Assembly: GCA_002748705.1 (NCBI GenBank)
Contig: PDSZ01000023.1
Span: 1 to 64,000 of the forward strand
Source: Candidatus Fermentibacterota bacterium
GTDB taxonomy: Bacteria > Fermentibacterota > Fermentibacteria > Fermentibacterales > Fermentibacteraceae
Direction of reading: 5' to 3'
DNA: 64,000 nucleotides
The notes under the pieces were generated by a model. It did no database searches. It had not been told where the DNA came from and saw only the letters and a program-made list of their open reading frames with translations. Positions 27,132-35,303 of this stretch are shown here, piece by piece (positions within the stretch are counted from its first letter, which is position 1; every line of letters starts with the position of its first letter). The translations under genes and the position numbers were made by a program.

Positions 27132-27868
27132 TCCAGCTCCCTGAGTCCCTTCAGCGCTTCCTCTTCCTCATCAGGAGTAAGCTCGCAATCCTCAAGCGCC
27201 CTGTTGTAATAAGTTTGAGCGGAATATGTATTGTGGACAGATCGATAGAGATCCCCTATGGCAATAAGCACAGCTCCGCGGCATGATGTTTCTCCGTAGC
27301 TGTCAAGAGCATCTCTCAGATAGAGAAGCGCCGCATCTGTTTCGTTTCTTCTTGAGTAGAATTTTCCAATGAAGAGAGATCGCTTTGCCAGATGGTCATT
27401 AATATTCACCAGCAGAACCTCTGCTTCACTGCGAAGCTCAGAGGAAGGATAATCATTCAGAAACCTGATGGCTTCCTCCCTTGCCCTGATTACCTGGGTC
27501 TGATCCCTGCGATAATCCCTGCGCTGCATCCACATGGTTTCAGCCAGCGCAAACTGGGCATCATCGGACCAGGGACCTGCAGGAAACTCGTTGACAACAC
27601 GGTAGAGATAAAACTCTGCATCTGCCCAGAGCTTCATCTCCCTGTCTGCAAGACCGCTTCTCAGAAGAAAGAGATCAGTCTGTATGTCACCTGGGTACCT
27701 GAACATCAATTCTGTGTAAAGGAAAGAAGCCTGCCTGTACTTACCGTCCTGAAAATAACGGTCTGCCAGCTCAATAATGCTTTCTCTTTCCAGCCCGTCG
27801 GTACTTGGAAAGCTGCCGCATCCGGCAGCAAGGGCAACTACCACAATAAACAATGAAAGTTTTTTCAT
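27128..27868 (-). CDS. BamD-like outer-membrane assembly lipoprotein
   Basis: The 246-residue protein has a lipobox (AAGC, Cys17) and tetratricopeptide-like repeats of the BamD/YfiO type: FQDGKYRQASFLYTELMFRY, EFPAGPWSDDAQFALAE and the following helices. BamD organises the beta-barrel assembly machine at the inner face of the outer membrane. Paired with another TPR lipoprotein upstream, it suggests an envelope-assembly cluster. BamA is not in this window. Confidence 0.8.
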   Translation of the reverse strand: MKKLSLFIVVVALAAGCGSFPSTDGLERESIIELADRYFQDGKYRQASFLYTELMFRYPGDIQTDLFLLRSGLADREMKLWADAEFYLYRVVNEFPAGPWSDDAQFALAETMWMQRRDYRRDQTQVIRAREEAIRFLNDYPSSELRSEAEVLLVNINDHLAKRSLFIGKFYSRRNETDAALLYLRDALDSYGETSCRGAVLIAIGDLYRSVHNTYSAQTYYNRALEDCELTPDEEEEALKGLRELE

Positions 27869-27889
27869 TTATCTTCCTCAGTTATTCCG

Positions 27890-28894
27890 TCAGGGAGCAG
27901 CCAGATATCTCAGCGAATCCCGTTTGGCAGCTGCTGCCATTGATGCAGCAGAACTCTGTCCAGGAGCAGTGGAGCAAGCTCTGTTGTACCATAACAGCGC
28001 ATCCAAAGCATCACCTGAATCCTCTGCCATAAGCCCCAGTTTGTAAGCAGCTTCAACTCTGGCTCCTGTAAAACTGGAATCCCATACCTCAAGGAGCCTT
28101 TCCCGTGCCATGGAAAAGTCTCCTGAAGACGCGTCTTCATCTGCCAGCAGAAGAAGGACATCCATTCTTCTTCGCCGCTGGGCAGGAACAAGACGGCCCA
28201 TTCTGTCAAGCTCTGTCAGAGCATTCAGTTCATCCTCTTCCCTGCCAACGGTGTACCTGAAAAGGGCTATCTGCGCAAGAAGCACATCTCCCCGAAGGTC
28301 GGTTCTCACAAGAGGAACCCTGTTCAGCTCAACAATATGGTTTTCTGCAACAGATGTGATGAGACTGTCAGCATAAGGTGTTCCGAAAAGGGAATCTGGA
28401 ACACCGGCCACAGAAGCGGGATGATCTGCTGCATACCTCCCTCTGAGAAGCCACTCTTCTTCAAAAGTCTGGTTCAGTTCAGCAGCCATCAAGATTGCCA
28501 TGCCGAAAGCATGGTAAGCCTGAAGAGAATCGGTATCCCGCACCATCTCCCAGCCAAGCCTTCGCCATAGCTGACCTATGGACAGGGAATCACATTCTTC
28601 CGGCCTCTCAGAGAGAAGGCTCAGAGCTGTTCCCGCCCGTTGTCTCAAAGCACGGTTCCTCTCTGCCTGACTTGCAAGAACAGCAGTTTCAGCCACTCGG
28701 AACTGGAGTTCAGCATCATAACCAGCCTCTGAAGTGTCAGATGCCAGTTCTTCATAGAGTGACAGGGCCTGTGAATATCTTCCAGCTCCAAAAAGTATAT
28801 CAGCCTGATCCCTGATACTCTCAGTTTCAGTGTCAGGCCCGCAGCCGACAATCAGCGCCGGCAGAATGGTCAGAAGCAGACAGATTCTCTTCAA
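27890..28894 (-). CDS. TPR-like lipoprotein of unknown role
   Basis: The 334-residue protein has a lipobox (LIVGC, Cys18) and begins with a TPR-like unit (ADILFGAGRYSQALSLYEEL). The rest is mostly helical, with several more repeat-like segments (FSMARERLLEVWDSSF, ALDALLWYNRAC). It resembles its BamD-like neighbour in layout and lies 21 bp upstream of it, so the two probably act together in the envelope. I recognise no named family. Confidence 0.6.
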   Translation of the reverse strand: MKRICLLLTILPALIVGCGPDTETESIRDQADILFGAGRYSQALSLYEELASDTSEAGYDAELQFRVAETAVLASQAERNRALRQRAGTALSLLSERPEECDSLSIGQLWRRLGWEMVRDTDSLQAYHAFGMAILMAAELNQTFEEEWLLRGRYAADHPASVAGVPDSLFGTPYADSLITSVAENHIVELNRVPLVRTDLRGDVLLAQIALFRYTVGREEDELNALTELDRMGRLVPAQRRRRMDVLLLLADEDASSGDFSMARERLLEVWDSSFTGARVEAAYKLGLMAEDSGDALDALLWYNRACSTAPGQSSAASMAAAAKRDSLRYLAAP

Positions 28895-28896
28895 TA

Positions 28897-29478
28897 TCAG
28901 TTCCTGCTTGAATAGAACAGGTAGACAAGTGCAGTAACCACTCCTGTGACCACAAGCGGTTCAAGGATGTTACCGGATTCGTCGGAAGAAAGCTCTCCAT
29001 TTATCCAGCTCTCGTTGCTGCTCTCCAGAAGTGGAATCTCACCTATTCCTGCCTTTCTTTCAAGAACAGCGCCTTCTCTCAGGGTGAGGGCTACATTTCC
29101 GTCCAGATCAATAAGGGTTGCCGCAAGCTGACAGCTTGCGTATCTGGGGACCTGTCTTCCTCCCAGAGCCCAGCTCCTGCAGGTGGTACCGTAGGTTACT
29201 CCTAACTCCATAGGTCTGATCTCAAGACTCCATGGCGCTTCTTCTCTGCTGCCTGTGCTCACAGTAACTCCAGCTTCATTAAGTATACCGGAAGCCATCT
29301 GTTCCAGAAGCCAGCTGCCCTCATGTTCACCGGCTACAGTGAGAAAAACTGTTTCCGCACCATGAGCAGATATTTGCTCAGCCACTGGAAGGAGTGCATC
29401 ACAGGTTACAGCTTCCACCATTTCAAGATTTGTCATTGCAGCTGTAAGAACAGCTCCTGCAAGCAAAAGGTTCAACAT
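28897..29478 (-). CDS. Secreted or membrane-tethered protein of unknown function
   Basis: The 193-residue protein starts with a hydrophobic signal-like stretch and ends with a transmembrane helix (about 168-187) followed by YSSRN. The middle is a mixed alpha/beta domain with VFLTVAGEHEGSWLLEQMAS and ATLIDLDGNVALTLREGAVL. This is a little like LpoB/CsgG-type domains that form dimers in the periplasm, but I would not name it. An extended -10 promoter sits just upstream. Confidence 0.5.
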   Translation of the reverse strand: MLNLLLAGAVLTAAMTNLEMVEAVTCDALLPVAEQISAHGAETVFLTVAGEHEGSWLLEQMASGILNEAGVTVSTGSREEAPWSLEIRPMELGVTYGTTCRSWALGGRQVPRYASCQLAATLIDLDGNVALTLREGAVLERKAGIGEIPLLESSNESWINGELSSDESGNILEPLVVTGVVTALVYLFYSSRN

Positions 29479-29523
29479 ATACTTTCCGTGCCTTCCTCTT
29501 TGTCTTACTGAAATCCGGTTACG

Positions 29524-29532
29524 ATTATATCA
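29524..29532 (-). promoter_or_regulatory. Extended -10 promoter overlapping the rimO stop codon
   Basis: On the minus strand TGATATAAT spans 29532-29524. TATAAT is a perfect -10 box, and the TGA before it, which is the rimO stop codon, supplies the TGn of an extended -10. The next gene starts 46 bases downstream. No good -35 is needed for such promoters, and none is evident at normal spacing. Confidence 0.55.
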
Positions 29533-30795
29533 CGAGTCAGCAGGTTCCGCCACAATCACAGCACCTGATGAATCAAGTATCCTGGACTTTACGAAAGTTC
29601 CTGCTTTTACCTTCTCGGTAAATGTTACCACACTGTCCACCTCAGGAGCGTCCCAGAGAGTGTGCCCTGAATTATCGTCATCTGCAAGAACAGTAACTAT
29701 CTGCCCCTCCAGCCTGGTATCCCATGCTGAATAGGCAGCGTCACCTATTGATGAGAGTTCAGCAAGCCTTGAAGCAGCAACACCGTACTCAACAGCATCA
29801 CACAGTTCAACAGTTCTTTTTTGTTCAAGTGTGCCCTCTTCAGGATACCACATGAAAGCCGCGATGTGACGGAGCGAGGGGTAATCTCCGAGAAATGTTC
29901 TCAGCAGCTGAAAATCGCTGTGGGTTTCTCCGGGATAGCCTGTTATAACAGTCATGCGCACTGCTATATCCAGATTTATTCTCTCAATGGAATCCATCAG
30001 TCTTCTCAGGTGTTCTTCTCCGTAACCTCTTCCCATCCGTTTCAGTACCTTCGAGCTGACATGCTGAACAGGAATGTCAAGATATGGGACAATGTTGCTG
30101 TGGCAGGTCAGAAGCTCTTCAAGACCGTCAGGAATATGGGCAGGATGGAGGTAGTAGAGTCTTATCCACCTGTCAGGGTGACGCACGGCAAGCTCTTCAG
30201 CAAGCTGAAAGAGATTCTTTTCGCCTGAACTCCACCTTCCTGCGTCCTGAGCCACGAGACCAAGTTCCATGGCTCCCTGCCGAACAAGTAAATCTGACTC
30301 TGCAAGAACAGTCTCAGAATCAACTGCTCTGAACCGGCCTCTGATTGATGGTATGGTACAGTAAGCACAACTGTTGCTGCATCCCTCAGCTATCTTGAGA
30401 TATCTGTACGGCCCGGTACCGCAGACAAGGGATACATCAGGGGGAATCGTTCCAAGCCATCTGGCCAGTCCCTGCCAGTCTTCCGGCCCCAGCAGAAGAT
30501 CAATATCCTCCAGACCTCCGCTTCCGTCATCACTGTACCGTCCAGGCAGACAGCCTGCAACAACCAGTTCTCTTCCCTCTTTCCGCCTTTTCCATTCAAT
30601 GAGATCCGCCATGTAGTCAAGGGATTCTTCTGCGGCAGGAGCAATGAACGCACAGGTGTTAAGAATTATCAGATCAGCAGATTCAGTGTTTACAGCATCA
30701 GTCAGACCGGCTCTTTGAAGTATCCACTGGTACCTCTCAGAATCCACCCTGTTCTTGGGGCATCCCAATGAAATAACAGAGTAGCTTCTTCTCAT
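29530..30795 (-). CDS. rimO: Ribosomal protein S12 methylthiotransferase
   Basis: RimO is a radical SAM iron-sulfur enzyme that methylthiolates an Asp in S12. The 421 residues begin with the typical SLGCPKNRVDSE. The radical SAM motif is CSNSCAYC (in ISEGCSNSCAYCT-like context) and the enzyme ends with a TRAM-like segment. The SLGCPKNxVDSE start favours RimO over MiaB. It overlaps the LolA-like gene stop by 1 bp as TGATG. Confidence 0.92.
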   Translation of the reverse strand: MRRSYSVISLGCPKNRVDSERYQWILQRAGLTDAVNTESADLIILNTCAFIAPAAEESLDYMADLIEWKRRKEGRELVVAGCLPGRYSDDGSGGLEDIDLLLGPEDWQGLARWLGTIPPDVSLVCGTGPYRYLKIAEGCSNSCAYCTIPSIRGRFRAVDSETVLAESDLLVRQGAMELGLVAQDAGRWSSGEKNLFQLAEELAVRHPDRWIRLYYLHPAHIPDGLEELLTCHSNIVPYLDIPVQHVSSKVLKRMGRGYGEEHLRRLMDSIERINLDIAVRMTVITGYPGETHSDFQLLRTFLGDYPSLRHIAAFMWYPEEGTLEQKRTVELCDAVEYGVAASRLAELSSIGDAAYSAWDTRLEGQIVTVLADDDNSGHTLWDAPEVDSVVTFTEKVKAGTFVKSRILDSSGAVIVAEPADS

Positions 30796-31373
30796 CAGAC
30801 AGAGCCGGCATCTACAACGGAGTAACCAGGCAGTTCCGGCACCTTGAAAATATCAGGAACAGAATCGTGAACCTCCAGATCACGAATATCCCATCTTGTG
30901 GAGTTGCCGTTGGCATCCACAGTTACAAGAAGAAAAGGCAGGGAATCCGAGAGGGTGTAGCCTGCGGTTATTCCTGTTATTCCACCGTCAAAGGAGCCGG
31001 TCATCGTTACAGTAACACTGTCTCCGCTGCTGGTGATATCGGTTTCAGAAGAAGACTCATCTCCTGAATTCAGAATGTGCAGAAACCCTTCAGGAGAGCC
31101 TTCATACAATAGTATTTCCTGAAACTCAGGATCAACGGTAAAAACACCCTCACCGGTGCAGCCGGTTGATCTTCCAGGAACATCACTGTACTCCAGAAGA
31201 AACAAGTTGGGATGGGCAAGATGAAGATTGCCACCGGTTGTTTCAGAATCCAGAGTAAGGGCCCAGTAGTCAGTCTGGGTGAAGCTGCCTGTAAGATAGG
31301 AAATGTTTTCCAGCCGGGAGGTAAGAGGCTCAAGGGTAAGCTGCATAACAATAAGTAGAATACCGGAGATCAT
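30795..31373 (-). CDS. LolA-like lipoprotein carrier
   Basis: I start at the ATG at 31373 (192 residues), with GAAAGG seven bases upstream and 13 bp after the previous stop. The protein has a signal-like helix and the LolA pattern of a beta-barrel half: LENISYLTGSFTQT, NLHLAHPNLFLLEY and DVNGNST-like turns later. LolA shuttles lipoproteins across the periplasm. The family is diverged, so this is a probable rather than certain call. Adjacent lipoprotein genes fit the role. Confidence 0.75.
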   Translation of the reverse strand: MISGILLIVMQLTLEPLTSRLENISYLTGSFTQTDYWALTLDSETTGGNLHLAHPNLFLLEYSDVPGRSTGCTGEGVFTVDPEFQEILLYEGSPEGFLHILNSGDESSSETDITSSGDSVTVTMTGSFDGGITGITAGYTLSDSLPFLLVTVDANGNSTRWDIRDLEVHDSVPDIFKVPELPGYSVVDAGSV

Positions 31374-31386
31374 TACAAAACCTTTC

Positions 31387-31998
31387 TCATTCGGCGTATT
31401 CCTCAAAAAGGGCGTCATCGCCAAGTATCACCATTACATCAAACCCTGGAGCAACAGTTTCTATCAGTTCATCTCCAGGCCTTGAGATTACTTTTTCAGG
31501 ACGCTGCAGCCAGTGCTCCAGTGAATCTGCAACTGTTGCGGCTTCGCTGTTAAAACCAGCGCTGAAAAAGACAACTGTAAGCTCAGGAGCCTGGGAATCT
31601 GTAAGTTCAGATACCGATGCTCCGGAACTTCGAAGAAGGGCTGCTGCTGTGGTCACACCGGCGGCGGCGCCTGCCCTTCCCACTACAGCTATCCTGGAAG
31701 AGAAAGAAGGTTCCGGAATACCGCTTTCCTCAAATGATTCCTGACCTGTCAGGTCGCATTCTATTCTTCTCACAGCAAGCCTTGCATCCCCTGCAAAAGG
31801 AGAATCAGGAAACCTGTATACCACACCATTAAACTCTTCAAGAGAAGCTGTAAGCCTTCCTCTGAAATAGAGCTGACTTGCTCTTGTAAACTGCTGGTCT
31901 GCACTGGAATTACCTGCAAGTCCATCACTGTCCAATGAACTGCCGCCACAACCTGCCAAAAGTACCGGAATAATTGCCCCGATAAGTCTAGCTCTCAT
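31387..31998 (-). CDS. Lipoprotein with TPR-like start and LytR_C-like domain
   Basis: I start at the ATG at 31998 (203 residues), which overlaps the ftsK stop by 11 bp and has GAGG before it. The lipobox is LLAGC. A short TPR-like helical unit follows (FTRASQLYFRGRLTASLEEF, typical of the Tol-Pal accessory YbgF). A C-terminal alpha/beta region begins SRIAVVGRAGAAAGVTTAAA and ends VMVILGDDALF. That end resembles the LytR_C domain found at the C termini of LCP proteins, which acts on cell-wall polymers. The combination beside ftsK is unusual. Confidence 0.6.
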   Translation of the reverse strand: MRARLIGAIIPVLLAGCGGSSLDSDGLAGNSSADQQFTRASQLYFRGRLTASLEEFNGVVYRFPDSPFAGDARLAVRRIECDLTGQESFEESGIPEPSFSSRIAVVGRAGAAAGVTTAAALLRSSGASVSELTDSQAPELTVVFFSAGFNSEAATVADSLEHWLQRPEKVISRPGDELIETVAPGFDVMVILGDDALFEEYAE

Positions 31999-34189
31999 TT
32001 TGTTCCTCCTCATCCGGCTCAGGCTGCAAAAGAACCTGCCTGGGCTTGCTGCCCACATGGGGGCCTACAACGCCCTGTTTTTCCAGCATATCTATCAGCT
32101 TCCCCGCCCGGGCATATCCAACTCTGAACTGTCTCTGAACCATTGATACCGAAGCTCTCTGCTGCACAATGACAGCCTTCTTCACTTCCTCAAGAAGCGG
32201 ATCATCATAGTTCAGTTCTCCAGGATCATAGAGGTTCCCCTCGCTGTCTTTGGGCAGTTCGTATTCAAAGGCCATTTCAGGCTGTTCCTTCCAGTACTCC
32301 ACCAGCGCTCTTGTTTCTTCAGTGGAAATAAAGGAACCGTGAATCCTTATTGCTTCAGGGGCGCCGCTTGGAATAAAGAGCATATCCCCCTTTCCCAGAA
32401 GCTTCTCTGCTCCGTTCTGGTCCAGAATAGTTCGACTGTCGGTTTTGGACTGAACATTGAATGCGATTCTTGAGGGAAAGTTAGCCTTTATCATTCCTGT
32501 GATAACATCCACTGACGGTCGCTGTGTGGCTACCACCAGGTGAATTCCAACAGCTCTTGCCATCTGGGCCAGTCTGGCAATGGGAGGCTCCACCTCTCTG
32601 GCGGAAACCATTATAAGGTCCGCAAGCTCGTCTATTACCACAACAATGTAGGGAAGGTGCTCTTCCACCTGATCTGAACCAAAACGAAGGTTGTAATCCC
32701 TGATGTTCCGTACACCTGTTCTGGCAAGTAGGCTGTACCGTTCCTCCATCTCCCTTACCAGCGCTTCAAGAAGGTATTTAGCCTTGTCTGCCTGAATAAC
32801 CACAGGAGCCCACAGATGAGGTATGCCCTTGTATGCGGAAAGCTCAAGCATCTTGGGATCTACCATCGCAAGGCGAACCTGATATGGAGTTCGTGTCATG
32901 AGAATTGTTGAGATAATGGCATGTACACAAACGCTCTTTCCGCTTCCTGTGGCTCCTGCAATGAGCAGATGCGGCATATCAGTCAGGTCCGCGATGAACG
33001 GATCACCTTCGAGCCCCTTGCCCAGCGCAACCGGTATCTTCTCCCTTGAAAGGTGATTAATTATCTCCCTGAGGTATACAGTTTCCGGATTCCTGTTGGG
33101 AACCTCGATCCCCACTGCGCCTTTTCCCGGAATAGGAGCCAGTATTCTGATCCTTTTGGCTGCCAGGGCCATTGCCAGATCGTCTGAAAGGTTAAGTATT
33201 CTGTTAACCTTGATTCCAGGTCCGGGAGTCAGTTCGTATCTGGTGAGAACAGGGCCTGAACAGTATTCGGTAATGGTGGAATCTACACCGAAGTCTGACA
33301 GCTTGCTCACAAGAAGGTCTGCTCTCTGCTCTATCTCCGCCTTTGTCTGCTTTACCCGTTCAGAAGGAGCTGGAAGGGTGAGAAATTCCTGACCGGGAAG
33401 CCGGTATTTCTCCTCTGAATCACCATGGGCAGCTTCTATGGGAACAGGAGGCTTTGCAGATGAAGGTTTCTTTTTAACCGGTTTTTCCTTCGGAAGGGTG
33501 AAAATACCGGTTTTACGCACAGGCCTAGTTTCCGTTTCAACTGCAGAAGCATGCTCAGCGAACAGTTCAGGTTCAGAAGGGAGTTCAGTCTGATGAACCG
33601 GATTGGAAGCAGGGGAAGCTTCCACAGCGCTCTGTCCCCAGGGATTGGTTGACACTGGAGTTGCAGAAGGCCTGGCATTTTGTTTCTCAGGTTTTGCAGA
33701 ACGCTTCCTTCTGCTTAGAAGCGCATTGATGTCATCGGCAATGCTCCAGCCTGTGAAAATCACAATTGAGAGAAGAAAAAGGATAAACAGAACTATCCAG
33801 GTTACCACTCCGCCAATGATTGACTCCATGGCAAGAACCAGTCTGCCTGCAAGGGCTCCCCCTGGAACAAAAAGAAGATTGGGAGAGAACCGGCAGAGAA
33901 TCATCGCAACCATTCCTGCAAGGAAAAAACAGCAGATAAGAACCGCTCCGGAAACTTCAATCCACTGCCTGGCAAAACTGAGCCTGAGAATCATGGCGCC
34001 TGCCAGAAAGGTGAAGAGGGGAATAAAAGCGGAAAGAAATCCGGCAGCGCCTTTCAGCGCTGTTCCAGTATTCTGAAGGAATCCCTCCGAAGGAAAGGTA
34101 AGAGCAACTATGGTCGTAAGGGACACTGCTGTGAGAAGGAGAAAAAGACTGGCTCTTAACCTTCCCGCTTTCTTCTTTTTTCGGGCCAA
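31988..34189 (-). CDS. ftsK: DNA translocase FtsK/SpoIIIE
   Basis: FtsK pumps the chromosome terminus through the division septum. The 733 residues have four N-terminal transmembrane helices, a charged linker rich in Pro and Ala, and the RecA-like motor. Walker A is GATGSGKSVCVHAI and Walker B is YIVVVIDELADL. The C-terminal gamma winged helix (SMVQRQFRVGYARAGKLIDM) reads the KOPS-type DNA signs. The start is 1 bp after the HU-fusion stop. Confidence 0.96.
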   Translation of the reverse strand: MARKKKKAGRLRASLFLLLTAVSLTTIVALTFPSEGFLQNTGTALKGAAGFLSAFIPLFTFLAGAMILRLSFARQWIEVSGAVLICCFFLAGMVAMILCRFSPNLLFVPGGALAGRLVLAMESIIGGVVTWIVLFILFLLSIVIFTGWSIADDINALLSRRKRSAKPEKQNARPSATPVSTNPWGQSAVEASPASNPVHQTELPSEPELFAEHASAVETETRPVRKTGIFTLPKEKPVKKKPSSAKPPVPIEAAHGDSEEKYRLPGQEFLTLPAPSERVKQTKAEIEQRADLLVSKLSDFGVDSTITEYCSGPVLTRYELTPGPGIKVNRILNLSDDLAMALAAKRIRILAPIPGKGAVGIEVPNRNPETVYLREIINHLSREKIPVALGKGLEGDPFIADLTDMPHLLIAGATGSGKSVCVHAIISTILMTRTPYQVRLAMVDPKMLELSAYKGIPHLWAPVVIQADKAKYLLEALVREMEERYSLLARTGVRNIRDYNLRFGSDQVEEHLPYIVVVIDELADLIMVSAREVEPPIARLAQMARAVGIHLVVATQRPSVDVITGMIKANFPSRIAFNVQSKTDSRTILDQNGAEKLLGKGDMLFIPSGAPEAIRIHGSFISTEETRALVEYWKEQPEMAFEYELPKDSEGNLYDPGELNYDDPLLEEVKKAVIVQQRASVSMVQRQFRVGYARAGKLIDMLEKQGVVGPHVGSKPRQVLLQPEPDEEEQNES

Positions 34190-34190
34190 A

Positions 34191-34721
34191 TCAAACCTGC
34201 CTTAGAGTAACACCACTGCTGTCAGACCTGTAAGCAGGGTCAGGGCGCTTCTCTCCGTCAACGGAGAAGCAGTACCTTATCCACTGGCCTGAGGGCATGG
34301 TGAGTTCTGTAAACCAGCTTCCGTCGGGAAGTTTCTGCATCACTGAGCTGCTGCCTTCCCAGTCATTGAAATCCCCTACAACAGAAACCGTTCCTGCATC
34401 AGGGCATCCTATGCAGAAGAAGGCAACTCTGGTTCTGGGAGCAAGACTGTCCTGAACAGCATCTCTCAGCGCGGGATAAGCCCTGAAAGACGGTCTGTAC
34501 CTTGATGGAATCTCCATTACTCCATTATCCCTGGGATCTCTAACCCGTCTTTTTCGGCCCTTTTTAGCAGAAAAACAACCAAATCCTCTCAGGTAAACAC
34601 TGTCACCGCTGCAAAGGGCTTCCCTTATCAGTTCCAGCACTGTCACTATAACTATCTGGACTTCTCTCATGGTGAGTCCGGTTCTGACAGCTGCCTCTCT
34701 TGCCAGTTCCTCCCTTGTCAT
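34191..34721 (-). CDS. HU/IHF-like DNA-binding protein fused to a CBM48/glycogen-binding-like domain
   Basis: The 176-residue protein has two modules. Residues 1-90 match the HU/IHF fold: LTMREVQIVIVTVLELIREA, then YLRGFGCF and the DNA-arm region RVRDPRDNGVMEIP with a following Phe-Arg strand. Residues 97-170 look like the early-set domain seen in AMPK/CBM48: TVSVVGDFNDWEGSS and WFTELTMPSGQWIRYCFSVD. I know of HU proteins with tails, but not this fusion. ATG is preceded by GGGGAGGG. It lies 1 bp before ftsK, so both are probably made together. Confidence 0.8.
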   Translation of the reverse strand: MTREELAREAAVRTGLTMREVQIVIVTVLELIREALCSGDSVYLRGFGCFSAKKGRKRRVRDPRDNGVMEIPSRYRPSFRAYPALRDAVQDSLAPRTRVAFFCIGCPDAGTVSVVGDFNDWEGSSSVMQKLPDGSWFTELTMPSGQWIRYCFSVDGEKRPDPAYRSDSSGVTLRQV

Positions 34722-34802
34722 TCATACCCTCCCCGGAGTTATCTTACCATCTGATGTACTGTTGAATATCAGTAACCAACGCTGGCGTCAAGGAGAGTAC
34801 AG

Positions 34803-35303
34803 TTGATAATTGCTCTGGCAGGCCCCCCGTGTTCAGGAAAAACCACGACTGCGAAAATTCTTGCGAATAAACTGGGCATGAAGTTTCTGGATACAGATTA
34901 CCTGGTGGAATCAGCTTCAGGCTGCACAATACCTGAAATATTTGCTGAAAAAGGAGAGACAGTATTCAGAAAACTTGAGAAACAGGAACTCCTTGCTGCG
35001 CTGAAAAACGATAATTCAGTAATTGCGCTGGGAGGAGGAACTCTGATTGATCCTGATACACTGCAATTGGTTATGAGCCAGTGTACTGTATTCACCCTCA
35101 CTGCTCCTGCTGAGGTTCTTACTCTGAGAAACAACTGCGAAAGACCCCTTGCAACCAATGACCAGGCTTTTCGGAATCTTCTTGCCGAAAGAAACCGGCA
35201 CTACCTGAACCTCCCTGGCAGAATAGATGTATCACAACTCTCACCTGAAGAAACAGCTCAGGAAATCTGCCGTCTTATCAGGAAAGAAGCTCTTTCTCGG
35301 TAG
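34803..35303 (+). CDS. aroK: Shikimate kinase
   Basis: AroK phosphorylates shikimate with ATP. The 166 residues carry the P-loop GPPCSGKTTTAKIL and the shikimate-binding DTDYLVE. The glycine-rich stretch ALGGGTL and the lid region NCERPL with Arg complete the active site. AAGGAG lies seven bases before the TTG start. The gene stands alone on the plus strand and its 3' end overlaps the converging HydE-like gene by 26 bp. aroE is encoded in that converging operon. Confidence 0.93.
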   Translation: MIIALAGPPCSGKTTTAKILANKLGMKFLDTDYLVESASGCTIPEIFAEKGETVFRKLEKQELLAALKNDNSVIALGGGTLIDPDTLQLVMSQCTVFTLTAPAEVLTLRNNCERPLATNDQAFRNLLAERNRHYLNLPGRIDVSQLSPEETAQEICRLIRKEALSR

